Under the pieces are notes generated by a model that was not told the DNA's origin, ran no database searches, and worked only from the letters and a program-made list of their open reading frames with translations. From positions 372,001-436,000 of the forward strand of contig NZ_CP080269.1 in the NCBI RefSeq assembly GCF_019431355.1: a DNA stretch of 64,000 bases. The letters run 5' to 3'. Position numbers and translations under genes: made by a program. Positions 37,818-46,152 of this stretch are shown here, piece after piece (the stretch's first letter is position 1; every line of letters begins with the position of its first letter). This stretch comes from Paenibacillus sp. R14(2021) (GTDB lineage: Bacteria > Bacillota > Bacilli > Paenibacillales > Paenibacillaceae).

Positions 37818-38187
37818 CGTCATGAAAATCGGCCATTTGCGATTAGCTGCGGCGGCGCAGTTCCGTAAACCGAATACGCAAGAAGCCGCTTCTGCCCAGA
37901 GCCCTACGTTTAAAGAGGTCTTGGACCGGAACGTGCTTAAATTCAGCCATCATGCAGAGCAGCGGATTGCGCAGCGAGGCATTACGCTGAAACCTGAAAC
38001 GTTGACGAAAATCGGAAATGCGATTGACCAGGCAGCCGCTAAGGGAGCGAAAGACTCCTTGGTCGTCTACCGGGATATTGCGATGATTGTTAATGTGCCT
38101 AGCCGAACGGTCGTTACGGCGATGGACGGCAGCGCAATGCAGGGCAATGTATTCACGCAAATCGACAGTGCAGTGATTGTTTCGTAA
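37810..38187 (+). CDS. Flagellar operon protein of the TIGR02530 type
   Basis: A 125-residue soluble protein found between flgD and the hook gene in many Firmicutes. The recognisable part is LKFSHHAEQRIAQRGITL, then LTKIGNAIDQAAAKGAKDSLVVYRDIAMIVNVPSRTVVTAMD (in parts), and a closing VFTQIDSAVIV. No catalytic motif is seen. The function is unknown; an assembly or regulatory role in hook formation is inferred only from position. ATG 37810 has GGCGGTGAG upstream; ATG 37822 is an alternative. Confidence 0.85.
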   Translation: MDDVMKIGHLRLAAAAQFRKPNTQEAASAQSPTFKEVLDRNVLKFSHHAEQRIAQRGITLKPETLTKIGNAIDQAAAKGAKDSLVVYRDIAMIVNVPSRTVVTAMDGSAMQGNVFTQIDSAVIVS

Positions 38188-38306
38188 GACGGCTGGACCT
38201 GAAGTTGAGGAAGCCGAAGAGCCGTGGATCGACGGAAGCGGCTCGATCTAGGAGAAACGCACGGAAGTCCTAATCTGACTTATATCTGTGGGAGGTTGTC
38301 AATCGA

Positions 38307-39134
38307 ATGTTACGCTCCATGTACTCCGGTGTTTCCGGTATGCGCGGTTTTCAAACAAAGTTGGACGTCATCGGCAATAATATTGCGAACGTGAATACGG
38401 TAGGTTTTAAAGCAGGTCGCGTTTTGTTCAAAGATATTTTGAGCCAAACCGTATCCGGCGTAACTCGTCCAGAAGAAGGAACGACGGGTGGAATAAACGC
38501 GAAGCAAGTTGGCCTTGGCGTTGCGATTGCTTCCATTGATACCGTACATACGCCAGGAAGCGCAATGACGACAAACGTTCCGACAGACGTTCGGATCGAT
38601 GGAGATGGATTTTTCGCAGTTTCCCCGACAGCGGACGGAGGTCAAGCTCCTTATCTGACGCGTGCGGGTAACTTTACGGTGGATGCGAACGGCCAGATGG
38701 TAAACGGCGACGGCATGTTCGTTCTCGACTCCAACGGCGGGCCAATCGTATTGGATCCGGCTGAAGTAAAATCGTTCTCGATCGCGCAAGACGGTTCCAT
38801 CATCGCGGTTAATGCGGATGGAACAAGCCAAGCAACAGGCATTCAACTTGGCATCGTGAAGGTTACGAATCCGAATGGACTTGAGAAAATCGGCGGCAAC
38901 TTGTACCGCATGACTCCGAATGCGAACGTTGACGGCGAAGTGACCTTGACGACTGCAGGGGATCCTGATGCGGGCACGGGGGCAATTATTTCCGGCCAGC
39001 TAGAAATGTCCAACGTAGACTTGACTTCCGAATTCACGGAGATGATCGTTGCGCAGCGCGGTTTCCAAGCAAACTCCCGAATTATTACGACATCTGATGA
39101 AATCTTGCAAGAGGTTGTTAATCTCAAAAGATAG
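38307..39134 (+). CDS. flgE: Flagellar hook protein FlgE (Bacillus-type; often labelled FlgG)
   Basis: Axial protein of the flagellar hook. The 275-residue protein opens with LRSMYSGVSGMRGFQTKLDVIGNNIANVNTVGFK (in parts), the rod/hook N-terminal motif, and ends with the matching C-terminal helix (VDLTSEFTEMIVAQRGFQANSRIITTSDE). The ending -DEILQEVVNLKR is typical. Size and place after flgD match B. subtilis FlgE. FlgG is the main alternative, since the two families are very similar. GGGAGG precedes the ATG. Confidence 0.92.
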   Translation: MLRSMYSGVSGMRGFQTKLDVIGNNIANVNTVGFKAGRVLFKDILSQTVSGVTRPEEGTTGGINAKQVGLGVAIASIDTVHTPGSAMTTNVPTDVRIDGDGFFAVSPTADGGQAPYLTRAGNFTVDANGQMVNGDGMFVLDSNGGPIVLDPAEVKSFSIAQDGSIIAVNADGTSQATGIQLGIVKVTNPNGLEKIGGNLYRMTPNANVDGEVTLTTAGDPDAGTGAIISGQLEMSNVDLTSEFTEMIVAQRGFQANSRIITTSDEILQEVVNLKR

Positions 39135-39191
39135 GTAAATAACCGTAGGGGAGGCCTAACCCGCCTCCTTGCTAGGTTTAGGAGGAAGCCC

Positions 39192-39419
39192 ATGATTGCT
39201 GTGACGCGTTTGAACGGGAAAACGGTACATATCAACGCGCTGCTTATCGAACTGATCGAAGAAACGCCCGATACCCTGATTACGCTGACGACAGGTAAAA
39301 AAATACTGGTGTTGGAGAAAGCAGTTGAAGTCATTTCCTCCATACAGTCTTATCTTCGCTCAATCGGCGTCTATGCGGCGTCCCAAAAGAGTGATCAAAC
39401 GGAGGGAACATCAAAATGA
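39192..39419 (+). CDS. flbD: FlbD family flagellar protein (YlzI type)
   Basis: A 75-residue protein starting IAVTRLNGKTVHINALLIELIEETPDTLITLTTGKK (in parts), the small Firmicute/spirochaete FlbD family found after flgE. It is unrelated to the Caulobacter regulator of the same name. Its role is unclear. TAGGAGG lies upstream. The stop overlaps the fliL ATG by 4 bases (ATGA). Confidence 0.92.
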   Translation: MIAVTRLNGKTVHINALLIELIEETPDTLITLTTGKKILVLEKAVEVISSIQSYLRSIGVYAASQKSDQTEGTSK

Positions 39420-39898
39420 AGAAACTGCTGCCTTGGCTCATTACGATTCTGCTGGCCATTACACTGATCGCAATCGTTGCTGTTATCCTGTTTAAATCGG
39501 TGATGGGCGGCGACGATCCCAAAGATTCGGCGGGCAAAGCAGCCAGCAACGCCGAAACCGTTAAAGTCGAGAAGCTTACAGCTGATGAACGGGTAGAGCT
39601 GACTAGCACACTCGAACAAATCAAAACAAATTTATCCGACCCTGATTACATTGCAGTTATGGGGCTTGCTTTTCAACTGGATGAGAAATCGACGAAAGAA
39701 GATTTCGATAAAATCAAAGACATTCAGATCAAGCCGATTATTATCCGGACACTTTCTGATATGAAGCCGGAAGAAATCAATGGCTCGCAAGGGAAAGACA
39801 AGCTTTGTGCACAACTGCTTAATTTAATAAATCGCGAGCTGCCAACTGGTAAGCTCACCAAGGTTGAAATCACTGACTTTATTGTAACGAAGCTGTAA
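39416..39898 (+). CDS. fliL: Flagellar basal body-associated protein FliL
   Basis: Single-pass membrane protein that supports stator function near the motor. The 160-residue protein has an N-terminal transmembrane helix (LPWLITILLAITLIAIVAVILF, about residues 4-26, quoted in part as the hydrophobic run), then a soluble outer domain ending in DKLCAQLLNLINRELPTGKLTKVEITDFIVT, the FliL-family C-terminal pattern. GGAGGG precedes the ATG. Confidence 0.94.
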   Translation: MKKLLPWLITILLAITLIAIVAVILFKSVMGGDDPKDSAGKAASNAETVKVEKLTADERVELTSTLEQIKTNLSDPDYIAVMGLAFQLDEKSTKEDFDKIKDIQIKPIIIRTLSDMKPEEINGSQGKDKLCAQLLNLINRELPTGKLTKVEITDFIVTKL

Positions 39899-39942
39899 TC
39901 ATCTTGCGTTTATGCCGCATTCCTTTGAAGGGGGTGAGATAA

Positions 39943-40944
39943 TTGGTTGATGTTTTGTCGCAGAACGAGATTGACGCGTTGCTTGCAGCTTTATCATCCG
40001 GTGAAATGGATGCAGAAGAATTGAAGAAGGAAGAGACGCAGAAAAAAATTCGGGTTTACGAATTTAAGCGTGCCGTTCGTTTTTCGAAGGATCATATCCG
40101 CAGTTTGACGCGGATCCATGAGAACTTCGCGCGATATTTGACCACCTATTTCTCAGCGCAGCTTCGTACATTTGTCCAAATCAATGTCGTTCAGGTTGAA
40201 CAGCTGCCTTATGATGAATTTATTCGATCTATTCCGAAGATGACCATTCTCAACATCTTCGAAGCAGAACCGCTTGAGGGACGGATGGTGCTTGAAGTGC
40301 ACCCGAACGTCGCTTACGCAATGCTGGATCGTATGCTTGGCGGTCAAGGGCTTGCGCCTTCCAAAATCAATGCGCTCACTGAAATCGAAACAACGATTAT
40401 GGAGCGGATCTTCAGCAGGGCTTTCGAGAGTTTGCAGGAAGCTTGGAAAACGATCGTTGATATTCAGCCGCGTCTTGAAGCCTTGGAGACCAATCCACAA
40501 TTCATGCAAATCGTTTCGCCCAATGAGACGATCGCGCTAATATCGCTCAGCACGAAGATCGGCGACACCACTGGGATGATTAATCTATGTATCCCTCATG
40601 TCGTTATCGAGCCGATCATGCCGCGTCTCTCGGTCCATCATTGGTTCGTGTCGCAGAAGAAGACGCGTGCGCCTGAAGAGATCGAGGTATTGAAGCAACG
40701 GGTCAGCAAAGCAAAGCTGCCGATCGTCTGCGAGCTGGGTCATTCCAGCATTTCGATTCGCGAGTTTCTTGGCCTTGCAATCGGAGACGTCATTTCGTTG
40801 AATAAACCGATTCATGAAGGACTGGATGTCCGGGTCGGTGACAAGTTGAAATTTCATGGCAGCCCAGGTTCGGTCAAGGATCGCATGGCCGTTCAAATTG
40901 ACGAAATTCTGACCGAAGGAGTGGAAGAAGAGTATGACGAGTAA
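39943..40944 (+). CDS. fliM: Flagellar motor switch protein FliM
   Basis: Main C-ring protein; binds CheY-P and FliG. The 333-residue protein starts with the CheY-binding motif LSQNEIDALLAAL, has the CheC-like middle domain with the FliG-contacting GGQG loop (DRMLGGQGLAP), and a C-terminal SpoA/FliN-like domain (ELGHSSISIREFLGLAIGDVI). The start is TTG, 4-5 bases after GGGGGTGAG. It overlaps fliY by 11 bases. Confidence 0.96.
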   Translation: MVDVLSQNEIDALLAALSSGEMDAEELKKEETQKKIRVYEFKRAVRFSKDHIRSLTRIHENFARYLTTYFSAQLRTFVQINVVQVEQLPYDEFIRSIPKMTILNIFEAEPLEGRMVLEVHPNVAYAMLDRMLGGQGLAPSKINALTEIETTIMERIFSRAFESLQEAWKTIVDIQPRLEALETNPQFMQIVSPNETIALISLSTKIGDTTGMINLCIPHVVIEPIMPRLSVHHWFVSQKKTRAPEEIEVLKQRVSKAKLPIVCELGHSSISIREFLGLAIGDVISLNKPIHEGLDVRVGDKLKFHGSPGSVKDRMAVQIDEILTEGVEEEYDE

Positions 40945-42163
40945 AGATTACTTATCGCAAGAAGAAATCGATGCCTTGCTGCGTCAGTCTTCCGATGAGC
41001 CGGATATGCCGGAGACGTTAAGCCGGGAGCAAGAATTGAATCAGTATTTGAGCGCCATCGAGCAGGACGCCCTTGGAGAAATCGGTAACATCACATTTGG
41101 CAGCGCGGCCACGGCGCTTTCAACCCTGCTTGGCAGAAAGGTTGATATAACGACCCCTCAAGTATCGCTGATCAAGCGCAGCGAGCTCGACGATGAGTTT
41201 CCGAAGCCGCATGTTGCTGTATCGGTAAGCTATGTTGACGGCTTCCAAGGCATCAATTCGCTTGTTATTAAGACGAAGGATGCACAAACCATCGCAGATC
41301 TCATGCTTGGTGGAGAAGGCAAGCTGCTTGGCTCTGAGTTGAATGAAATCCATATCAGTGCTGTGCAGGAAGCAATGAATCAAATGATGGGTTCGTCGGC
41401 GACGTCGATGTCGACGATCTTCAACCGTTTTGTCAATATCTCTCCGCCAGGCATCGATATACTCGATGTCTCGAACGGCGAAGGCGTCGATAATTTGCCT
41501 CCGGACGATATGTTCATTAAAGTGTCGTTCCGTTTGGCAATTGGGGATTTAATTGATTCTACGATTATGCAGCTGCTGCCAATTTCGTTTGCTAAAGAAA
41601 TGGTAGATACGCTGATGGGAGGAACTTCCGAACCGGCACCTGCGCCGACGCCGGCCTCAGCGGCTGTAGCAGCCCCTGCAGCAGCCGCTTACGCAGAGCC
41701 GACACCACCGCCTGCACCTGCATACTCCCAGTCGCCAGCGCCTGTACAGCCGCCTGTCTCGCACACGCCGCCGCCAATGCCGCAGTATACTGCAGCGCCG
41801 CCTTCCGGGCCTCAAACGTACGGCGGAATGCCGAATCGGAACGTAAATGTGCAGCCGGTTCAATTCGCTAATTTTCAAGGCGCTTCCTATGTTCCGGGAG
41901 ACGATTCAAATTTAAATTTATTGCTCGACATTCCGCTTAAGGTCACAGTAGAATTAGGAAGGACTCAGAAGCAAATTAAGGATATTCTTGAATTGTCTCA
42001 GGGTTCCATCATTGAGCTGGACAAGCTGGCAGGCGAACCGGTCGACATCCTGGTCAATAACAAGCTGATTGCCAAAGGCGAAGTTGTCGTTATTGATGAG
42101 AATTTTGGTGTTCGTGTCACTGATATTGTTAGCCAATGGGATCGTATCCAAAAATTACAATAA
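40934..42163 (+). CDS. fliY: Flagellar motor switch phosphatase FliY
   Basis: C-ring protein that also dephosphorylates CheY-P in Bacillus-type systems. The 409-residue protein has its own N-terminal CheY-binding motif (LSQEEIDALLRQS), a CheC-like phosphatase region with DALGEIGNITFGSAATALS and EIHISAVQEAMNQMMGSSATS, and a Pro/Ala-rich linker (about residues 233-305). A C-terminal FliN/SpoA domain follows (LDIPLKVTVELGRTQKQIKD, LAGEPVDILVNNKLIAKG). The ribosome-binding site GAAGGAG is inside fliM. It replaces FliN here. Confidence 0.96.
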   Translation: MTSKDYLSQEEIDALLRQSSDEPDMPETLSREQELNQYLSAIEQDALGEIGNITFGSAATALSTLLGRKVDITTPQVSLIKRSELDDEFPKPHVAVSVSYVDGFQGINSLVIKTKDAQTIADLMLGGEGKLLGSELNEIHISAVQEAMNQMMGSSATSMSTIFNRFVNISPPGIDILDVSNGEGVDNLPPDDMFIKVSFRLAIGDLIDSTIMQLLPISFAKEMVDTLMGGTSEPAPAPTPASAAVAAPAAAAYAEPTPPPAPAYSQSPAPVQPPVSHTPPPMPQYTAAPPSGPQTYGGMPNRNVNVQPVQFANFQGASYVPGDDSNLNLLLDIPLKVTVELGRTQKQIKDILELSQGSIIELDKLAGEPVDILVNNKLIAKGEVVVIDENFGVRVTDIVSQWDRIQKLQ

Positions 42164-42183
42164 CACCTTAGGGGGAAGAAACA

Positions 42184-42546
42184 ATGGCAAATCGCATTTT
42201 GATTGTTGATGATGCAGCGTTTATGAGAATGATGATCCGCGATATTTTAACGAAAAACGGATATGAGGTCGTGGGCGAGGCGCAAGACGGCGCACAAGCG
42301 ATCGAGAAATATAAGGAACTGAAACCTGATCTCATCACGATGGATATCACGATGCCGGAAATGGACGGCATTGTTGCTTTGAAGGAAATCAAGAAGCTGG
42401 ACGGCAACGCTAAAGTCATCATGTGTTCTGCAATGGGTCAGCAGGCGATGGTCATCGATGCCATTCAAGCAGGCGCGAAAGACTTTATCGTGAAGCCTTT
42501 TCAAGCTGACCGCGTTATTGAAGCGATTAAGAAAACGCTAGGTTAG
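42184..42546 (+). CDS. cheY: Chemotaxis response regulator CheY
   Basis: Single-domain receiver that, when phosphorylated by CheA, binds FliM/FliY and biases motor rotation. The 120-residue protein has the acidic pair in ILIVDDAAFMR, the phospho-acceptor Asp54 in ITMDITMPEMDG, the conserved Ser in VIMCSAMGQQ and Lys in DFIVKPFQ. A GGGGGAAG-type site precedes the ATG. It lies between fliY and fliO, as in B. subtilis. Confidence 0.97.
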   Translation: MANRILIVDDAAFMRMMIRDILTKNGYEVVGEAQDGAQAIEKYKELKPDLITMDITMPEMDGIVALKEIKKLDGNAKVIMCSAMGQQAMVIDAIQAGAKDFIVKPFQADRVIEAIKKTLG

Positions 42547-42550
42547 GAAG

Positions 42551-43162
42551 ATGAAAGGTTTAAAGAATTACCGACTTGCTGGATTTGCTGTCTTCGGCTG
42601 GCTAATGACAGCAAGTCTTGCATCAGCAGCAGTGGACTCAGATGAAGGCAAGCCGGAGATCGGTACGGGCATTGGATACTTAGTCTGGGTCATTGTTGCC
42701 CTTTTACTTGTCATTGGTCTCATCATATTGCTCATCAAGTGGCTCGCAAGCCGTAATCGGGGCTGGGGCACGAATCGGGCACTCCGCTCGCTTGGCGGCA
42801 TTCCTCTTGGTCAGAATAAATCGCTTCAAGTAGTCGAGCTATCCGGACGCGTGTACGTTGTCGGTGTCGGCGAAGACATTACGCTGCTTGACAAGATCGA
42901 TGATCCAGAAACGGCAGCCGCCGTGCTGGATGCGATTGAGCAGCAAAACAGCCGAACATGGAACTCTCCGACACTAGCGGATTTCGTAAGTCGATTCCGC
43001 AAGAAGAATGATGGGGCCGAGCCTAACAATCAGCCGTGGCAATCCTCCGCTTCGTTCAAGGAGCTGCTGAGTGACGGTATGAAGAGACAGTCGGATCAGA
43101 AACAGAAAGTAGAAGATCTGCTTAAAGAGCAAAATCATAATGATCGGTTGTTGGATGAATGA
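42551..43162 (+). CDS. fliO: Flagellar biosynthetic protein FliO (FliZ in Bacillus)
   Basis: Assembly factor for the FliP ring of the export gate. The 203-residue protein has an N-terminal signal peptide (LAGFAVFGWLMTASLASAA), a short outer segment, a transmembrane helix (about residues 41-64), then a cytoplasmic FliO domain (ALRSLGGIPLGQNKSLQVVEL, GRVYVVGVGEDITLLDKI) and a charged tail. Only 4 bases follow cheY, and the AGGAAG directly abuts the ATG, so coupling to cheY is likely. The stop overlaps fliP (ATGA). Confidence 0.92.
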   Translation: MKGLKNYRLAGFAVFGWLMTASLASAAVDSDEGKPEIGTGIGYLVWVIVALLLVIGLIILLIKWLASRNRGWGTNRALRSLGGIPLGQNKSLQVVELSGRVYVVGVGEDITLLDKIDDPETAAAVLDAIEQQNSRTWNSPTLADFVSRFRKKNDGAEPNNQPWQSSASFKELLSDGMKRQSDQKQKVEDLLKEQNHNDRLLDE

Positions 43163-43917
43163 ACAAAAAAATCGTACTGACGGTACTGGCGGTTCAATTG
43201 TTAGGACTGTTATTTCACACCCATGCATTTGCAGAACCGCTGCCTAATGTGAGCGTAAGTATAGGGGACAGCGGCAGCGGTCAGCCGGGTACAAGTGCAT
43301 TGTCGCTTCTCTTAATCATTACGGTGTTAAGTGTCGCGCCCGCAATTCTCGTCTTAATGACGAGCTTTACCCGAATCGTCATCGTGTTAGGCTTTGTTCG
43401 AACTTCTCTAGGCACGCAGTCGATGCCGCCCAATCAGGTATTGGTCGGATTAGCGATGTTTCTGACCTTCTTCATCATGTCGCCGACGCTTGGTGCGGTT
43501 AATGATGTGGCATTACAGCCATATCTTAAGGGAGAACTCACACAGACCCAGGCACTTAGCAAAGCTGCCGTTCCGATGAAAAAATTTATGTTTAACCAGA
43601 CACGTGAGAAAGATCTGCTGTTGTTCATGAAGTACACGAAGACGGAGAAGCCGAAGTCGTACGAAGATATTCCGATTACGGTCATGGTTCCGGCTTATGC
43701 GCTAAGTGAACTCCGAACATCGTTTCAGATGGGATTTATGATTTTTATTCCTTTCTTGATCATTGACATGGTCGTTGCCAGTACGCTTATGGCGATGGGG
43801 ATGATGATGCTGCCTCCTGTCATGATATCGCTGCCTTTCAAAATTTTGCTCTTTGTCCTTGTCGACGGCTGGTATCTCGTTGTCAAGTCACTATTACTCA
43901 GCTTTAACACAACGTAG
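43159..43917 (+). CDS. fliP: Flagellar export gate protein FliP
   Basis: Core of the FliP5-FliQ4-FliR1 export gate. The 252-residue protein has a cleavable signal peptide (about residues 1-25, ending HTHAFA), then the FliP signature helices (VLMTSFTRIVIVLGFVRTSLG, MPPNQVLVGLAMFLTFFIMSP) and FMIFIPFLIIDMVVASTLMAM, PPVMISLPFKILLFVLVDGW in the C-terminal half. It starts inside the end of fliO. Confidence 0.97.
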   Translation: MNKKIVLTVLAVQLLGLLFHTHAFAEPLPNVSVSIGDSGSGQPGTSALSLLLIITVLSVAPAILVLMTSFTRIVIVLGFVRTSLGTQSMPPNQVLVGLAMFLTFFIMSPTLGAVNDVALQPYLKGELTQTQALSKAAVPMKKFMFNQTREKDLLLFMKYTKTEKPKSYEDIPITVMVPAYALSELRTSFQMGFMIFIPFLIIDMVVASTLMAMGMMMLPPVMISLPFKILLFVLVDGWYLVVKSLLLSFNTT

Positions 43918-43940
43918 CCCCTGCGGAGAGGAGTGCAATC

Positions 43941-44210
43941 ATGAGTACAGATTTCATCATCGCCTTGGCTGCACAGGCGGTCTATACCGTGTTAAAGGCC
44001 AGCGCGCCAATGCTTCTCATCGGTTTGATTGTCGGCTTGATCGTCAGTATATTTCAAGCGACGACCCAAATCCAGGAGCAGACGCTGGCATTCGTTCCTA
44101 AAGTGGCAGCTGTGCTGCTGTCCATCTTGTTATTTGGTCCATGGATTTTGAATACGCTGGTCGATTTCACTTACAACCTGCTGAATAACTTGTATAAATA
44201 TATCGGATAG
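43941..44210 (+). CDS. fliQ: Flagellar export gate protein FliQ
   Basis: Small membrane subunit of the export gate. The 89-residue protein has two transmembrane helices (about residues 18-38 and 55-76) and the family pattern LIVGLIVSIFQATTQIQEQT, then LAFVPKVAAVLLSILLFGPW. GAGAGGAG precedes the ATG. It lies between fliP and fliR. Confidence 0.96.
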   Translation: MSTDFIIALAAQAVYTVLKASAPMLLIGLIVGLIVSIFQATTQIQEQTLAFVPKVAAVLLSILLFGPWILNTLVDFTYNLLNNLYKYIG

Positions 44211-44222
44211 GGCTGTGGATCG

Positions 44223-45011
44223 ATGGAGTTGTTTCTTCAAGGGTTCCCTATTTTTTTGCTTATTTTTTGTCGAATCACAGCATTTTTCGTCGTCGCACCT
44301 ATCTTTTCGACTCGAAATGTGCCGAATACTTTTAAGATCGGTTTTTGTTTTTTTGTTTCTTTCCTCGTTTTTCTTACATATGGCATCAAGCAGACGATCG
44401 TGCCTGACGCGGAGTATATACTTGCGATCATTCGAGAGATTCTGGCAGGGGTGCTGCTAGGTTACACCGCTTATTTGTTTTTCGCGATCGTGAACACGGC
44501 AGGCAGCTTGATCGATATGCAGATGGGATTCGGCATGGCCAACGTGATCGATCCCATGTCGGGCGTATCGGCACCGCTCACCGGCAACTTTAAGGGCATG
44601 ATCGCGACGCTCGTCTTTCTGTCCATCAACGGCCATCATTATCTGCTGTCGGCACTGCTTCAGAGCTATGATTGGATTCCGATCTCAAACACGTTGTTCC
44701 TGCATATGAAGTCGGGCAGCATAACGAGCTTTCTTACCGGCATGGTTGCGCAAACGTTTTTGCTGGCGATTCAAATGGCCGCACCGCTTGTCGTGGCGAT
44801 GTTCCTAACAGACGTAGGCCTTGGGTTTCTTGCTCGCACGGCTCCTCAGTATAACGTATTCGTCATCGGCATTCCAATTAAGATACTTGTTGGTTTTCTC
44901 ATACTGATTATTTTGATGCCGAGTCTTGTTACGCTGTACGAGCATATTTTTGAGCTGATGTTTAGTGCGATGCAGAAGCTGTTCTCTATCCTGCAAGGTC
45001 CTGCAGCTTAA
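44223..45011 (+). CDS. fliR: Flagellar export gate protein FliR
   Basis: Single-copy gate subunit that completes the FliPQR helix. The 262-residue protein is strongly hydrophobic, with about six membrane segments. Family stretches visible are RITAFFVVAPIFSTRNVPNT, LAGVLLGYTAYLFFAIVNTAG, DMQMGFGMANVIDP and APQYNVFVIGIPIKILVGF. The ribosome-binding site is weak. flhB follows 17 bases later. Confidence 0.95.
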   Translation: MELFLQGFPIFLLIFCRITAFFVVAPIFSTRNVPNTFKIGFCFFVSFLVFLTYGIKQTIVPDAEYILAIIREILAGVLLGYTAYLFFAIVNTAGSLIDMQMGFGMANVIDPMSGVSAPLTGNFKGMIATLVFLSINGHHYLLSALLQSYDWIPISNTLFLHMKSGSITSFLTGMVAQTFLLAIQMAAPLVVAMFLTDVGLGFLARTAPQYNVFVIGIPIKILVGFLILIILMPSLVTLYEHIFELMFSAMQKLFSILQGPAA

Positions 45012-45028
45012 GTGGGAGGGCTCTAAAG

Positions 45029-46120
45029 ATGACGAATTACCGTTGGACGCTCGATTTACAGATGTTCTCACAAGAAAAGACGGAGCGTGCAACACCGAAG
45101 AAACGCCAGGAGGCACGTAAGAAAGGGCAGCTCGCTAAGAGCCAGGAACTGCCTGCGGCGTTCATTCTCTTGTTTGTCTTTCTCAGCTTCATCATGCTGG
45201 GCGGTTATTACAAAGTGCGGCTCATGCGTATTTTCGGATTACTGTTTGAACAGAAGCTGTTGATGGAAGTGACAACCAGCAACATCGTTACGTTGTTTTC
45301 CGATTTAATGATGCAGGGATTTATGCTGCTGGCTCCAATCTTTGCGATCACGGTACTTTTCGGCTTGCTCGGCAACTACATGCAGATCGGTATTTTGTTT
45401 ACAGGCGAGCCGCTCAAAATGAACTTCAATAAACTGAATCCCATCAAAGGGTTTCAGCAAATCTTCTCGATGCATTCTGTCGTCGAATTTGTCAAAAACA
45501 TCTTAAAGCTGTTGCTTATCGGCGTAATCGTTTATCTCACTTTGTGGAGTGAACGAAACCGGATACTAGGGCTTGCTACCGTATCCATAAGCGGCATATT
45601 CAGCTTTATCGCTCAGATCACGATCAAGCTGGGCATTGAGATCGGCGCCATTCTTGTCGTACTGGCTGCGTTTGATTATCTCTACAAGCGTTACGAACAC
45701 GAGAAAAGCTTACGGATGTCCAAGCAGGACATCAAAGACGAATACAAAAAATCAGAGGGCGACCCTCTCATTAAAGGCAAGATTCGAGAACGGCAGCGGC
45801 GTATGGCTTTGCAGCGAATGATGCAGCAGGTACCGAAAGCGGATGTCGTCATTACCAATCCGACCCACTTTGCAATCGCCTTGCAGTATGACGGTTCTAA
45901 GATGGAGGCTCCGACGATCATCGCGAAGGGCATGGATTTTGTCGCACTTCGGATCAAAGATGTCGCCAAGGAGCACGGGGTCATCATGATGGAAAACAGG
46001 CCGCTCGCCAGAGCCTTGTATGATCGGACGGAAATCGGAGATACCGTGCCTGCCGACTTGTTCCAGGCTGTGGCGGAAGTATTGGCATATGTATATAAGC
46101 TTAAGAACAAAGCGAAATAA
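45029..46120 (+). CDS. flhB: Flagellar export switch protein FlhB
   Basis: Membrane protein whose cytoplasmic domain self-cleaves and sets export specificity under FliK control. The 363-residue protein has an N-terminal segment QEKTERATPKKRQEARKKGQ, four transmembrane helices, the linker DIKDEYKKSEGDPLIKGKIR, and the cleavage motif NPTH with the cut expected between Asn277 and Pro278. The FlhB-C domain follows (FAIALQYDGSKMEAPTIIAK). An AGTGGGAGGG site precedes the ATG. A second, anchor-less FlhB-C protein is at 15.0 kb. Confidence 0.97.
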   Translation: MTNYRWTLDLQMFSQEKTERATPKKRQEARKKGQLAKSQELPAAFILLFVFLSFIMLGGYYKVRLMRIFGLLFEQKLLMEVTTSNIVTLFSDLMMQGFMLLAPIFAITVLFGLLGNYMQIGILFTGEPLKMNFNKLNPIKGFQQIFSMHSVVEFVKNILKLLLIGVIVYLTLWSERNRILGLATVSISGIFSFIAQITIKLGIEIGAILVVLAAFDYLYKRYEHEKSLRMSKQDIKDEYKKSEGDPLIKGKIRERQRRMALQRMMQQVPKADVVITNPTHFAIALQYDGSKMEAPTIIAKGMDFVALRIKDVAKEHGVIMMENRPLARALYDRTEIGDTVPADLFQAVAEVLAYVYKLKNKAK

Positions 46121-46152
46121 GTATCGATCATCGCAGGGGGGGAAGGAACGTC

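Noticed and set aside
38200..38290. Hairpin GAGCCG/CGGCTC before the hook gene
   Set aside because: Six-base stem with a 14-base loop and no T-run. It is probably chance and not a terminator.
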